64,000 nt of DNA from Sinotaia quadrata (GCA_028829895.1 CM054177.1:73813663-73877662); one strand, 5' to 3'. Positions 1 through 13,770 are shown, counted from the stretch's first letter. The notes: a model not told the origin generated them from the letters alone. Numbers and translations are program-made.

Positions 1-175
1 TAGTGCAAAACGTGAAAGAACCCAGCTAGATTATACAGAAGAACCCCACTTGTGCAAAATGTGAAAGAACCCAGCTAGATTATGCAGAACCCCACTAGTG
101 CAAAATGTTGAAGAACCCAGCTAGATTATACAGAAGAACCCCACTGGCGCACTCATCAATGAACCGGCTAGTGTG
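1..175. repeat. Minisatellite at left edge, about 50-bp unit
   Basis: At least three imperfect copies of a unit containing TGCAAAA, GAAAGAACCCAGCTAGATTA and CAGAAGAACCCC, degrading toward 230. The left end is cut by the window, so the array may be longer. Confidence 0.85.
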
Positions 176-1769
176 CACAGAAGAATGCCCGCTAGTGCAC
201 ACATAGAACAATTCAACTAGAGTGAACGCGGAAGAACAGAACTGTATGCATTTACCTGAAATATCGCGTTTGCCCTAGTTAGAACATAATTTTCCGAGTC
301 TGGCGCTGTGGTTATTATTGCATCATTCGGCACGTGACTAACAAAAAGCACGGCCTTAGCAGCAAATTCAATCATGGGATTTCTTGTTTACATGGTGTAT
401 GGCTTCCTTCACTTTCTCGCCCAAACCCAGACCATGTTTTCATTGATTCCACATGCAGCCAATCAGACTCAATGAAGACACTTACTCATAATTTTTCTAC
501 ATAAAATCACGGAAATTATGAGGTGGTGACAATGAAGCAAAGGAAAAATGGTATGATAAAGATCGTCGCTGTCATTAAAAAAAGAGTGTCACTTTACCGA
601 ATATAATTTCTTTTATTATAAAAAAAAAATAATGTGTTGTGCCTCATTAAGTCGGTGTGCTTTGATGCACCAGAATAATTTAGAGGTGTGTGGGTGGTTG
701 CGTGCGTTCGAGCATGTGTATGTGGGTGACAGAGTGACGCGTTTATTTCCAAAGATAACAATCAATAAGAGAGTACAGTTCGAGAATGGGAAGAAGTTTG
801 AAGCCTTGTTAATATTCTCTACAGATAAAAATATAGCAATAAAATGTGTTCATTCATCGCGATATTCGCTTTTTTTTATAGCAAAACCACTGTGGCTTAT
901 CACGCATCGCCACTGTTTGCAAGTTTATAGCATCCTTCAGAGCTGTGGCTACAGGAATTCTAAGGACAGACACACGTACACATGCACGCATACACACACA
1001 CAGCCATAGGACATCTTTCGTCGGATCATTTATATCGTATGTCATTACATTGTATCATCATATTGGTGTGATTGTGTGATGGTGCGTTTATGCCTGTGCT
1101 TGCGGATGAGTACATGTTTTCGTATGTGTATATATTTTGTTTATTAGTGGATAAAACGTATTTCATGTGTATGTGTCAAAAGGAAAAGCGGGAGAGGGGG
1201 CAGGGGGCAAGGGGCCACTCAGTGCGTCATTATAATGGTTTTGGCGTCTCTCGCAGTCTGTGTAATACCAACCTCTCACTGGAGGATATAGAAAGCAACA
1301 ACAAAAAAAAAAAAAAAAACAATATAAGATGAGATTAATTCTCTACGCATGATCGTGTGGAGACTGGTGATCGTGCCTGCACTGAAACACTTAATGCGTC
1401 ATCAAAACGTAACCAATCAGATTGGATAGTGCTTTCATGAATGGAAAGCGTGCAACTAGCGAATGGCTGCGAATCCATAACCGAAAGTCAGGCCATCCAC
1501 TTACTTGTACTTCCGGAATTAAAGTCCAGAATAAATCATGTATGTTGCAATAGAATAATGGCGTCAACCAATCAGATGGCAGCTTGCGATTAGTAACATT
1601 GCACATAAAGACTCTTCAATCGAGTACATCAAAACACATACTTTGGACATGATATCCCGGATTTAAAAGACTCTAAAGAAAAAAATTACCTGGACATTGG
1701 ACATATAAGTCAGGCCTTTGAGTGTGAAAATATCCCTGCATTATATCGTCAGTCAGAGAAGACTAGAAA
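176..1769. other. Non-genic stretch, nothing recognised
   Basis: Unique-looking AT-rich DNA. Short open frames near 632-1009 and 1072-1332 have low-complexity or random composition, no splice context and no recognisable domain. A poly-A run lies near 1302-1318. Confidence 0.6.
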
Positions 1770-1905
1770 TGTCAAATGTACACCAACCTTTGAATCTACA
1801 AGGTCCACTCAAACAGTCAATGTACACCAACCTTTGAATCTACAAGGTCCACTCAAACAGTCAAATGTACACCAACCTTTGCATCTACAAGGTCCACTCA
1901 AACAC
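1770..1905. repeat. 45-bp minisatellite, three copies
   Basis: Three near-identical copies of a unit containing AATGTACACCAACCTTTG and ACAAGGTCCACTCAAACAG. The second copy lacks one A. Confidence 0.92.
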
Positions 1906-2044
1906 GCATGGTGCCGAAGTGACGTTTCAGCTTAATCTACATATTCTTAAATTCTAAACATAAGTAACTCTAACAAACACTGACCTTAGCCCATTGTGTT
2001 GTCGTAAACAGGCATTTGACTATTAAGTCACTGGTAGGCGAAAT

Positions 2045-3240
2045 CACAAAGTTTGACGCCAACGCCACTTAGTTAATAGATACGATTAATATTTATTAAT
2101 TAATTATCCGAAACTAATTACAAGTGATGAGAATCTTAATTTTATTTTATTAATGATCCTCCAGGAGACATCACTCGTCTCTCTCACTTGGTGGATATAT
2201 GGGCACTGTTAATATTTCCTCTCTTTACAGCAGTAACGATAAGCATTTACTGTCACACAATATTCCCTGGGTGGTAAACGTCTTACTAAAGGAGAAGATA
2301 TTTAGCGAGCCCCCATCCACCCACTTTCTTCTCCAACATAAGGTTATCAATATGCATAAGAAGGTCAATAATTTAACAATAAATTTATTAAATCAATGAA
2401 TCAAATGCACGTCAAATACAATTAAATAGATTACTTGACATCAATATTTCCATGAAACCCCAATTGAATAATTTTTATGATTACACAGGCTATCCTAAAT
2501 AAAATACAACAAAATGTCAATACAAATCACAAGATAGTCTTATATCAGAGACAGAAATGGAGTTATTAGAGATAAGCAATAATAGTCTCTACATAACCTT
2601 GTTTAACTGCTGTCTCAATAGTCCTTCCAGACACTCTTTGCAATAAAGACAAGTTATTGTCAGCATTTATTACGTCAGCTCCACGCACCTCACTGCATGT
2701 TGAAAAAGCAATGTTTGAGAGCTAACCTGGTGCATCTTTTCACTGTGTCAACTCCTTCAAACAGAACAATAAATGTAGTGATGTCCAACAATTTTTCTTC
2801 GCCAGAAATTGCTCAGGTAGTCAGCATATCTTGCCACCATACATCAGTGGATCGGCCATAGCAGTTTACAATTAGTAAACCAGCAGATTCAAAGAACACA
2901 TAAAAGGCATGCAAAATATAATCAAGGAGCAATCCTAAGTTTCCAGTTTATTGCTTTAAAACTTCATTCTTTCTTACATTCCAGTCTCAACTTAAAGGTA
3001 TTCATTAGCAAACAGCATAATAAATACAGCATATCAAAACAATGTCAAATGTCTAGCAAACTACCTGTGAGCAACCTAGTTCAAACACTTGCAGAAATAA
3101 AAGTCAATTGACATAATACATCTCCACATAAAACACCGGTATAACACATCAATTGTGAAAATGCATGAAATATTTCTAAGTCCATTCTCTCTCAATTAGT
3201 TAACTCACCATCAAGCTAATAGCCACCTTTCAAAACTGGA
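2045..3240 (+). mobile_element. Dispersed repeat family, copy 1
   Basis: Starts near a TGACGCCAA motif followed by TAGTTAATAG and an AT-rich block. It shares many blocks with 5,913-7,770 (same strand) and 50,450-51,725 (opposite strand), for example GATGAGAATCTTAAT, AATAAATTTATTAAATCAA and AAGTTTCCAGTTTAT. No coding capacity or clear terminal repeat was found, so it is probably a non-autonomous element. The right boundary is uncertain. Confidence 0.65.
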
Positions 3241-4005
3241 CTTCTTCTTGCCACTCCAAATTCAAATAATCAGAGAATAGAATTTTCTACAGCAAGTAAA
3301 CTTTTTAATTTCAGCCCATTGGTTCGTCTCTTTCTCACAAGTCATAATCATTGGATAATAAAAACTACTCAGTGGTTTGCATTACATCAACAATTCTAGA
3401 ATATTCTTGTCTCGACTGTTTACTGCAACTCAGACATTTTTAAAATTACCATCACATGGAGTGCCCAAGGTCGGGTTACTCTGACAATTTAACAATTTAT
3501 ATAACAATTAAATTTTAAATAGAGATATGCAAATTTACTAAGCCACACAAAGCACACAGGAAACACTGCTAGAGATGTTTGGGAGTAAGCAACAACAACA
3601 AAAATCCACAGCACAATGAATGCATCACTACCATAAAGGATCTTGACCTTGACCATGTCAGTGAATGCATTTTCATTGGTGGACTACTTCGATCTACATT
3701 ACGAGAGGCTGTAAAAGCCAAAAAGCTATAAGTGCTGCTATAGAAAGGTCTGACTAATTGCAAATTGCATCATCAACATTCCGAAAGAGAAAACAACGGA
3801 AACAGCAACAGCCGGGAGCAACCGGAAGTGGCCCTTCAATCTCACACTGGAAAGTAACTCTCCAGTGCAATATGAAGACGTAAACAACAACAGTTATTTG
3901 TGTCAGCTTGAGAAGGAAACGTGTCTCCCGTCATATATAAGATTATTTACAAGCATACAATTTTCATAAGCCATGGCGCAATATAAGGACTCTATTCATT
4001 CACCC
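3241..4005. other. Non-genic stretch
   Basis: No supportable gene. It may hold the distal end of repeat copy 1, since blocks resembling the other copies fade out here. Confidence 0.5.
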
Positions 4006-4535
4006 TTCCTTCCACCCATTTATTTATTTATTTCTCTACGAGTCTATTTATCTCTCTCTCTCTCTCTATTGATTTATCTATGTGTTTCTATTTATTAATT
4101 CATATGTCTATTTATTTATCTATGTATCTGCCTGTTTATTTACCTATCTATCTGTCTCTATTTATTTGTCTATGAGTATATTTATTTATCCCTCTCTCTG
4201 CCTCTATTTACTTATATATGTATCTATTTATTTATACATCTAACTGTCTCTATTTATTTATGTGTCTATCCATCAATCTGTCTCAATTTATTTATATATC
4301 TGCCGATTTATTATCTGTTTACCTGTCTCTCGTATTAATTATCTATCTTACCCTATTTATTTGTCTACCTGTCTCTCTATTAATTTATGTCTCTATTTAC
4401 ATATCTATCTGATTATTTATTTATCTATCTGTCTGTTTATATATCTTTCTATCTATTTATTTATCGACATATCTGTCTCTCTAGTTATCTATCTGTCTAT
4501 TTATTTATCTATCTATCTATCTCTATTTGCTTGAT
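4006..4535. repeat. Degenerate TATC/TATT pyrimidine-rich tract
   Basis: About 530 bp dominated by TATTTATC, TCTATC and CTGTCTC words. Overlapping open frames rich in Tyr, Ile, Ser and Leu are consequences of the repeat and not genes. Confidence 0.9.
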
Positions 4536-5912
4536 TGTTATCTAATTGAATATTAAATTTACACCTGTTCATGAATAATATTAAAGTACTTCCCAGTCCA
4601 GTGGAACAAACTTCTGTATTGTCCTGAGCTTAAACGTGACGTCACATACCCCTGCAGGCGAGGTCGTCTGCTATTAGAAAAGATTTATTACACAGGTAAA
4701 TTTTCTTATTCCCACTCGGGTACGTCGGTGCTACACTCATACAGCGTTAATTGGCGTGCACTGGTTTTACCTCTAGTGCACGTCAGTGTAGACATGGGTG
4801 GGTTATTATACCAGTATTGGGATGTTTGGATTGTGTGCTTGACTGGATGGCTTGCTGGTTAGTTTATGTAGATTTTCTTTTAAGATTGTTTGTTGTATTG
4901 GTAGCCTATATTGTACTGCAATTAATCTCATTCCCATTTTGGGGGATTAATTTACATAAATAAACAAATATCTGGAGTTTGTAATTTAAAACAGATAATG
5001 TGTACGCCTTTACTTTAGGAAGTATGGACGTGTTAAAGATTCACTTCTTATAGAGTCACGCGTTCACTTGTTGAAAATCTCTCAGCATCATCACCATTAT
5101 CTGCCCCTGAGCGAACATCCAATTATCACCTTTAATGCAGTTTGATAATAGAGAACAAAAATTACCCTGTAGTACAGACACATCAGAATCATTAGCTAAC
5201 CAGCAGTGTATAGACAACAGAATTATTAATTATGCAGTAGTACCCAGATTAACAGGAACACACGCTACCCACTTGCATAAGAAAATGGATACATTAGTTG
5301 CCCAGCAGCACATTAGACAACATAAACATTAGTTCACAGTATGTGACAACATAAACATCAGTTATCCACAGGATGTGACAACATAAACGTAAATGAGATA
5401 ATTATTTATTAATTAATTATTTGATCTAATTAATTATTTGATTTAATTAATTAATTACAAATCTTTTCCTTCATGTGCTCTTCTTTTGATTATTAACGGA
5501 TGTGAGTGACTATTACAAGACTGTACTTAAAAAGCTTTCGTCATTCATATAAAAATCACATACAACTAATTTTAATAATAGTTAAAAATATGTCTATGAA
5601 CTTAATGATGACTACAAATGTATGGCATATAGTACAGTTACTTTATTTTATCAGAAAAATAACTTACCAGACATGATCATCGTCATCATTGTTTCCTCAG
5701 TGTCTCCAAAATTATTAGAAATTGTATACGAACTACTATCAGATTAACTTTCGCTTTCATCGGTACGAATTGGATCAAAGGTGTACAGAGAAAATTACGT
5801 TGGGGGTCATTTGACCCCCCTGACTGACGTCACTTCTGCTTGCTTCTACCCAAAGGGCTTGGGGATTGTTTATCTGAGTAACGGGGTAAATCTCGTTCAC
5901 AAACATTGTGTG
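4536..5912. other. Non-genic stretch
   Basis: AT-rich with a small direct duplication around 5,330-5,390 (CAACATAAACAT... and ATGTGACAAC words repeated). Short open frames at 4751-4963 and 5135-5332 show no domain or splice context. Confidence 0.55.
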
Positions 5913-6324
5913 ACGCCAAAGCAACCTAGTTAATGGTTATGATATTATTATTAATTAATCATCCATTACTAATTATAAGTGATGAGATTCTTAATTTATG
6001 TTATTAATAATTCTCCAGAAGACACCACTCGTCTCTTTCACTTGGCGGATATGTGGGCGCTGTACACTTTTTCTCTCTTCCACAACATTAAAGACAAGCA
6101 TTTGCCATCACAATATTTTTGTAGGTGAAAATTTTTTACGAAAGGAAAAGAAAATCCAACGTTTAATCTATATTTAGCAAGATCCTATCCACCCCTGTCT
6201 TCTACAACATATGGTAATCAATATGTGTAATAAGGTCAATAAATTTATTAAATCAACAATCAAATATACAAAATATGAATATAATCAAAAGAGCATTGAC
6301 ATTTACATCACTTCACAACAATGT

Positions 6325-6840
6325 TCAATTAACACTGGACGATTGTTCAGTTTATCCTAACATAGACAAAAGCAGTCAATTAACACTGGACGATTGTTCA
6401 GTTTATCCTAACATAGACAAAAGCAGTCAATTAACACTGGACGATTGTTCAGTTTATCCTAACATAGACAAAAGCAGTCAATTAACACTGGACGATTGTT
6501 CAGTTTATCCTAACATAGACAAAAGCAGTCAATTAACACTGGACAATTGTTCAGTTTATCCTAACATAGACAAAAGCAGTCAATTAACACTGGACGATTG
6601 TTCAGTTTATCCTAACATAGACAAAAGCAGTCAATTAACACTGGACGATTGTTCAGTTTATCCTAACATAGACAAAAGCAGTCAATTAACACTGGACGAT
6701 TGTTTAGTTTATCGTAACATAGACAAAAGCAGTCAATTAACACTGGACGATTGTTCAGTTTATCGTAACATAGACAAAAGCAGTCAATTAACACTGGACG
6801 ATTGTTCAGTTTATCCTAACATAGACAAAACAGTCAATTA
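6325..6840 (+). repeat. 51-bp minisatellite, about ten copies, open in frame
   Basis: The unit is 51 bp, a multiple of three, so an open frame of 188 residues (6275-6841) repeats QLTLDDCSVYPNIDKSS. Copies differ by only a few bases (GAC to AAC, TCA to TTA, CCT to CGT). It sits inside a dispersed repeat with no signal peptide, splice context or family match, so I treat it as an array and not a gene. Confidence 0.92.
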
Positions 6841-7254
6841 ACATAAATACTTAATCAAGATCATCGATATCATCACAGAAATGAGAGTGGAGTTTCAGAG
6901 AAATAATTAAACTCAATACACATAAACTGTTCAAAGATGGCGGCTGTCACCAGCATGTGTTTAACAATCACTTAGTTTGCCACAAGTCACTGCTCACATG
7001 CATACCTGGGAGAATTGTTCTTTACTGTGCATGCACTATCAAGCACATCAGGAAAAATGGTTATCAAATTTTCATGTGTGTTCACTGACACACTATGCGG
7101 AATGTTCAAAATGAACTTCGTGAATGCTCATGACCAAAGTAAAGCCACAAATTCTGCTGCATTGGCTCTCGAATGGAGTTCACAACAACACAATTTTAGT
7201 GATAAAAGTTGACAACAATGCTGGATCCACACACCAACGTGAACAAGCAAGAAC

Positions 7255-7435
7255 ATTAGTCAGTGTAGCTTGACGTGACTAAGCAGAGTACAGTAGTCAG
7301 TGTAGCTTGACATGAACAAGCAGAGAGTACAGTAGTCAGTGTAGCTTGACGTGACCAAGCAGAGTACAGTAGTCAGTGTAGCTTGACATGAACAAGCAGA
7401 GAGTACAGTAGTCAGTGTAGCTTGATGTGAAAAGG
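7255..7435. repeat. Alternating 37/39-bp minisatellite
   Basis: Units begin AGTCAGTGTAGCTTGA and alternate between a CGTGACYAAGCAGAG form and a CATGAACAAGCAGAGAG form (A-B-A-B), a small higher-order repeat. Confidence 0.88.
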
Positions 7436-7770
7436 AAAACAAATTAAGGCCTGCCTCTCTGCAAAAGTCAAATTAAGGAGCACTAAATTTCAGGAATATT
7501 TCATCCCTAAACTCTTTTCTCTCTTATAAACATTCTCAACTTACAAATCCTTCCAAAACTTTCGTTAGCCCTATACACGCACAGCATGAGGATTATAGCA
7601 TCAATCGAAATTCACAAGTATAATGTACAATGTAGTCAAATTAATGAACATAGAAATAATGGTTCCGTTATATAAGCATTCTCTAATTCAAATCATAGAT
7701 CAATAACAAACCTTTTAGACAAAATATTTTTAAGTCCATTCTTTCTTTATCAGTCAGTTAAATTACTACA

Positions 7771-10700
7771 ATGTGGTGATTGCCTTTATGACCAGACTCA
7801 AGTTCTGTTCAAATATAAAGTGATTAAAACAGAGTATTTCTTCAACAAAGAAACTTCCAGTCTATCCATCTGGATGAAATTGAAATGAAAAAATGTGAGA
7901 AAAGTCAGAAAAAACACTCATCTAGTTGGAACTGGTTTGGATTGTAACAGCAATTTTCAAGCATATTCTCCACCAACAACATCCACCACAACTTTAGCCC
8001 ACGGAATACTGAGCTAGAGTCCGCCTTTGCCGGTTAGTCATGTTTCAACGGACGAGCGAAACAACGACACTGCAAGATGCCTTTAAAAACACCTACTACA
8101 AAAATGAGAGCCAACAGGTCGAACCACCCCATCCCCCACCTACCAATTTCCTCTTCTCCCAGCGCGAAAGTGGCGAAAGCCGGAAGCGCCTCCTTCCTTA
8201 CATGAACAATAAAACAAATCTGTGTACCATGAATCAAGCAAAAGGGCTCTTCATATTGATGAATTTCACTGACTCCAGCCCCAAGTGTGAGAACGATCTC
8301 GCTCTGCTGGCTCTCTATCTTGACATTTGCGCTCTTCTTCCTACATTTTTCATTAATGTCTCCATCATCTGGAGCAAACTGCCTTTAGAACTTAAAGAGT
8401 TACACAACAGCGTCTTTTAAAAACACACTTCTAAACCACTTTTGTTTGCAACACCAGTTGTTTACATGGTTTTTTCCTGCTTATTTCTTTGCTTCATTTC
8501 ATATCTTGTTCAGCTTTAATCGTTCTTTTTAGAAAAATAAAAGTTATTAATATTCAGCTTTGGTACTTGCAGGGGTTTTATTTAATGACCCTGTCGAAGT
8601 ATTAAGACCCAGAAATATTAATCATGAAATGTATTATATTAGCTCTAATACTGATAACGGCCAATGAGGCCTAATTAGCCCTTCAATCTCATATTAGACA
8701 CGTTCGTTGGGACTCTATATCATCTAACATAGTGACAAGCAGATTAGCTGACGCGCCTTGAGTTGACAAAGGTATCTTCTCTTTGATTAATTATGACATA
8801 TAATATTCATATATTTCTGGATGAAACACCCCTACCCCAGCTAACTCTCCTTGGTCACACTAAGAAATTAATCAAATTGTGGGTTTAAGATAACAAGAAA
8901 ATAGATTTAATAATAACAATAAAATGGGAACAATAGGATTCGATTTCCGAAAACACAGGTCAATCGAGACTGTTTATTTACTGTCCCCAAATTAATGTTT
9001 GTTCTGATTATTGTTCATCTGGTCAATTATGGACTGTGTAGCTCGAGATAATTCTGCCATCGTGTTGATAGAGATTAATCCATCATGTCGTTACTCGCAC
9101 AGTGTCTTCTTGCCCGTATACACGATGTCTCAGACCACGTGACAATTGTCTGCTTGCGGCAGGAACCCAGGAGTACATTTCAAAGTGAACACCCCGAGGG
9201 CCAGTTCAGCAGAAACGATAGATAAAGGGCCAGCTGCAAAGATAATGGTATCTCTTGTAAAGCTGATAGTTTTGAAACAATGTTAAGGCTTCGTGGTATT
9301 TACGTCATGCTAACATGCTAACATATAATTTGCAAAGTTCTCATCATGGAGAAGCATTCATAAATGTGACAGAAATATTCCAATTCCACATTTACATAAA
9401 TCTCAGTAATTACAACCATAACCATTGGGTGGTTTACATTAGATCCACAATGAACAGTTACATCAATCTACAAATTGGTTTTACAGTAATAAAAGCATGG
9501 TGTACAACACATGCTTAACTCAGTTCCGTCATAAACACTTATGGCATGAATTATCACTCACGCCACATAATCTTCTCTGAAAGAGATATGCGTTAGTTTT
9601 ATGCATCAATCATTAATAAAACTAAATGAACATTCCACACAACATTCTAATCGATAATATACAGCAATAATTTCTGCGACGTCAATATGAACACACCACT
9701 CTCCTTAACATACTAAACCTTTTCTCTGTCTTTGCAGATTTCAACACAATAAAAAGAGAGAAAAACCAGGGAACATAATTTACCAAAGGTCCAATCATCA
9801 CATGATTATTTTTGCATTGTATTACTGAGAAATATTTATTTTGTTTTATTGTATGTGCTTATTAATATGTGGTACTGAACAATTTGCAATATACGTTTAT
9901 TTTGTATTGTCTTCTACGCAATATTTATATTTATTACTATATAGCACCTACAATTTTGTATTTTAATTTTATTTTATTTTATTATTTTATTTTATTTGCA
10001 CATGCACTTGAGGTATTGATGCTGGTTAATTATTTTTGTCAAAAATGTGTCATTAATTACAATACTGTAACTATTATCGTTCTTTGCTTGCATGCAATAA
10101 TTACTGTGAACTCATTGACAATACAAGGTCATTACAATTACAGTTGCGTTAGAAGCGACTACGTTACCACTACACTTGAGAGTAACAGGACAAAGAATTT
10201 GACAATTAACAAATACACGTAATATTAACACATAGTAAATGAAATAGTTACATTTCTCAAGGATTTTATTTTCGCAGATCATAGTGATCTAACACAGTCT
10301 TTTATTTGCTAGTGGGGTTGATCAACAACCGCCTTTCTATTCCAGTTCACACACAATTCGCAATCCATATAATACATGACAGTCAAGCCTTGGTGTTGAT
10401 TACTGAAGTGGAGAATATAACCACTTTAACGAAATTGTTGGGTGTTTTTCAAATCTCTACCCACGTCCTTTCCATGAAACTAGGTACGGCGCTTGAACCG
10501 TTGCATGCCCTTCGCTCATCAAGGTCAACAACCACTCCAGTATATTGGAAATTACGTAATCTAAAAGCAGTTGCAATGTGTTTCGCTCGAAATCTTCCTT
10601 GATCTAGATTCGAAAATTATAATGGAATGCAATAACTGGAACCCAAAAGCCGTAACTGGAACCTGGAATCTCTCTCAAGCATAATATGATTTCCCTTCAG

Positions 10701-11040
10701 TATCTTCTTGACATTGGGTTCCTCGTCTTGAAATTATGTTTCTCATCTTGCATTGCTTAATCATTGCCAATCTCTGAAATGAATGTTCCCCTAAAATACA
10801 ATCGTTGTGGAAGTTTTCAGTCACTTTTCGTTCAATTCAGTAAAGTGCAACATGTATTCTTTCAGTTCAACAGTTCTTTCTCCACGAGCATTTGCTTAAT
10901 TTTCCTTCGAGAAGGGGTCTGCAGACCCAACTGTTTCTTAAATATATCTTTAAACTTCTTATCTAATTCAGGGACTCAGCTAGAAGTCCCCTCTTCTCAC
11001 CTCAGTTCCTGCAAGTGAAGTTCGTTTCTGTCTTCGCTAG
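7771..11040. other. Non-genic stretch, possible repeat relics
   Basis: AT-rich sequence. Open frames at 8040-8420, 9869-10222, 10306-10602 and 10764-11018 lack recognisable domains or convincing splice sites. A block near 9,415-9,450 resembles one near 3,345-3,395, suggesting further diverged copies of the dispersed family. Confidence 0.5.
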
Positions 11041-11377
11041 ATTGTCTTTCTCCACCCTCTTGCTGGCTCTGGACACGAACTGACCTTTACCCGGCCTACA
11101 CAGGTTGCCTACATTCTACCAGACACTGGACGGATAGCTGTCTCCGCGAATGGTCAGTGTGCATATATACACCGTTTCATCCAGTTAACATCGGACAATG
11201 ACTTTTGTCTGGTTGGTCAAGCTTCACACAAGTTTCAATGTCTGTCAAGTGCAACCGTTTAACACACAGCACATCATCAGTAAGAAGCTCAGAGTGGGGT
11301 CTTTTTTCAGTTCTGAAGCAAAGTTTAATAAAAATAATATAGCAATTGGTCGATTTATATTTTGCTGAGGACGTACC

Positions 11378-11400
11378 TCAGCAGATATATATATATATAT
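11378..11400. repeat. AT dinucleotide run
   Basis: Short (AT)n microsatellite. Confidence 0.8.
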
Positions 11401-11548
11401 CCCATTAAAGACAGAACAACAAACAAAAATTTCTTCGTAACTATAAAACTATGTAAGAAATCCTTAACCTATCGTCTAGATCACTGTTTTAATAACCTAG
11501 AAACTCTTTTAATGAGAAGATACACTTTAAGAACATTTTTAGGAGAAG

Positions 11549-11550
11549 CA

Positions 11551-11645
<95 letters not shown>
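11549..11645. repeat. (AAAG)n microsatellite
   Basis: About 24 near-perfect AAAG units. Confidence 0.97.
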
Positions 11646-11647
<2 letters not shown>

Positions 11648-11851
11648 TTTCCATAGTGAAAAAGACTACTTCAGTGCGCTAGTAAAGGTTTCGAACCAAT
11701 ACTACTAACCTAAGCAAGCGTTGTTGTCAGTCTTAACGACATCCCTGATTGTCTGGACTGTTCTGTGATATCCGCATTCGTGTCCGTGGTGTTTTTTTTA
11801 AGTACTATATACAAACCCCGGGATGCACTTTCGCTTCCTTGTTGCCAGATA

Positions 11852-12106
11852 TCAATCTCACATTATGGAAAAATCCTTTCCAATCTCACATTAAGGAAAA
11901 ATCCTTTCCAATCTCACATTAAGGAAAAATCCTTTCCAATCTCACATTAAGGAAAAATCCTTTCCAATCTCACATTGTGGAACGATACTTTCCAATCTCA
12001 CATTGTGGAACAATACTTTCCAATCTCACATTGTGGAACAATACTTTCCAATCTCACATTGTGGAACAGTACTTTCCAATCTCACATTGTGGAACAATAC
12101 TTTCCA
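11852..12106. repeat. 28-bp minisatellite with two unit types
   Basis: All units share CTTTCCAATCTCACATT. The first half of the array has the AAGGAAAAATC variant and the second half the GTGGAACAATA variant, so each half homogenised separately. Confidence 0.92.
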
Positions 12107-12309
12107 GTTAGTATTTTCAATTTTAGGCATTCTTTATTTGGAGTGCTTTGAATTTGTTCAGATCTCTCTTCCCTCTCTCTCAAAAGCAGTGTCAATGTTA
12201 AGCAGCATCCCAATATATGAATTCAAGAAATCGTTAACAATAAAAAATAATGCGAGGGTCAGATGAATTGTTCTAATATCTAGAACCAGAGCAAATGTAG
12301 ACAGCTTAC

Positions 12310-12580
12310 GATGAATGACCACATCGCACACATACAAGCACACGCACACGCAAGTCCGCACACACATGCACAAGCACCCATACAAAAGTTCTAGCACCAA
12401 GCGCACACACATACACACTCATGGATACACAAAACGCACAAACACACATGCACACTTACGCGCATTGCACTAATAACTTTCGAGCACATGCACACACACG
12501 CTCATATACGAACATATGCACGCTCAAACATGCAATGCCAAATAAATATACACACGCGCAGGTGCGAATACACACATGAG
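12310..12580. repeat. CA-rich degenerate tract
   Basis: Imperfect ACACAC/GCACAC words over about 270 bp. Confidence 0.8.
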
Positions 12581-12791
12581 CACCATGCGTTGTTTAATGA
12601 GCATTTTAAAAAAATGTTTTTGATATATTAGGTGTTGTTGTTGTTTAAACATACATATCAGTTTAAAGCTTGATTTCTATTTTATTATTTTTATTATTAC
12701 ATGTTATTTTTTCTAAATTTTGGTTATCTTTTATCAAAGTGTTCGAGCGTATTTTCAACGTCACTGATACCGTCAATGCGAAATGAACTGT

Positions 12792-12803
12792 TGTGACGTA
12801 ATC
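12792..12803 (+). promoter_or_regulatory. CRE-like motif upstream of putative first exon
   Basis: TGTGACGTAATC contains a TGACGTAA core resembling a CREB/ATF site, about 70 bp upstream of the putative noncoding exon. This is a motif match only. Confidence 0.2.
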
Positions 12804-12870
12804 TCATTTGTACAGAGTAGAAAGTTATGAAGATAATTTCGAGGAATAGTTTTATTTTTCCTCATTACAG

Positions 12871-12901
12871 GGCAATTGGACCATCTTAACGTTTAGAGAA
12901 G
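12871..12901 (+). other. Putative noncoding 5' exon of the repeat-protein gene
   Basis: A 31-bp segment bounded by a pyrimidine-rich acceptor ending ATTACAG and a strong GAAG|GTAAGT donor. It precedes the signal-peptide exon and contains no ATG. Its role as 5' UTR is inferred from splice signals only. Confidence 0.45.
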
Positions 12902-13770
12902 GTAAGTGTTTGTAATATTATCTGTGTTTTCATTTTGTTATTTTTTTTTTAAAAAAATATAGATTCTTGAAGTTCATCTTAAAAAGATGCAAAAGTCAAA
13001 ACGTAGTAATTAATGAAATAAGTCCTGAGTCACGTTCGAGCTACTAAGATGTCGATCGAGCTTGTTTGTTCTTTCTTTTTATTAAATCGAAGTTACCAAA
13101 TTAAGTCTGTGAGGAGGAATGATAACGGCCTAATGGGCTACAGGGGCGAAGGTGAAGATAAATTGGAAAGTCGTTAGTGCTAGCGATATGTCGTTCACGG
13201 TGCGCCAATACACGAAGAAGAAAAATAACTGAAAGCATCAGGCCGTCCTAGGTCGTCGTCGAGTTGGTGTGCCACGTAGAGTCTGTAGTAAAATGGCGAC
13301 GTAGTTGCTACGTCATTTGTCGACAGGCGTGAGAACAGCCATCTTTTCTTTAACTGTTGTCAGGATGTTTGAACAGAGTGAAAATATGTAATAATTTGGG
13401 ACGGTTGTATGTTGGTGTTGAGAGTTATTGATTTTACTTTTTGTCGTCAGGATCCATGTTTACAGGTTGTTTGGGTCCTGGTGTGTTTGTATGTTAGGGT
13501 GTTTCTTGTGTTTATGTTTGTGTTGTTTATTATGTGTGTTGTTTATTTATATACGATGTTTTGTGGTGTGTGTAGTGTGAGTGGGGTGAGTGAGTGTAGA
13601 TTTGGGGGGTGGGTGTACTTAAGATGCAGAAGTGCAGGGAGGGGGCCATCTTACAACTGGTTTTCTGATGATATCAAAAGCTGTTGCCGTTTGCTTCTTT
13701 ATCAGACATCGTTTGATCATGCTTATCCATAACGCTATGGTTTCCTATGCTCCAGTACATCCAGCCAGTC

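Larger units (their letters stand above)
5913..7770 (+). mobile_element. Dispersed repeat family, copy 2, enlarged by minisatellites
   Basis: Begins with TGACGCCAAAGCAACC and TAGTTAATGG, the same edge as copy 1. It keeps the GTGATGAGATTCTTAAT and AATAAATTTATTAAATCAA blocks and the later AAGTCCATTCTTTC block. It is longer than copy 1 mainly because two tandem arrays (6,325-6,840 and 7,255-7,435) lie inside it. Confidence 0.65.

Noticed and set aside
8040..8420. 126-codon plus-strand frame as a gene
   Set aside because: No recognisable domain, no splice context, and a position at the edge of the dispersed repeat.
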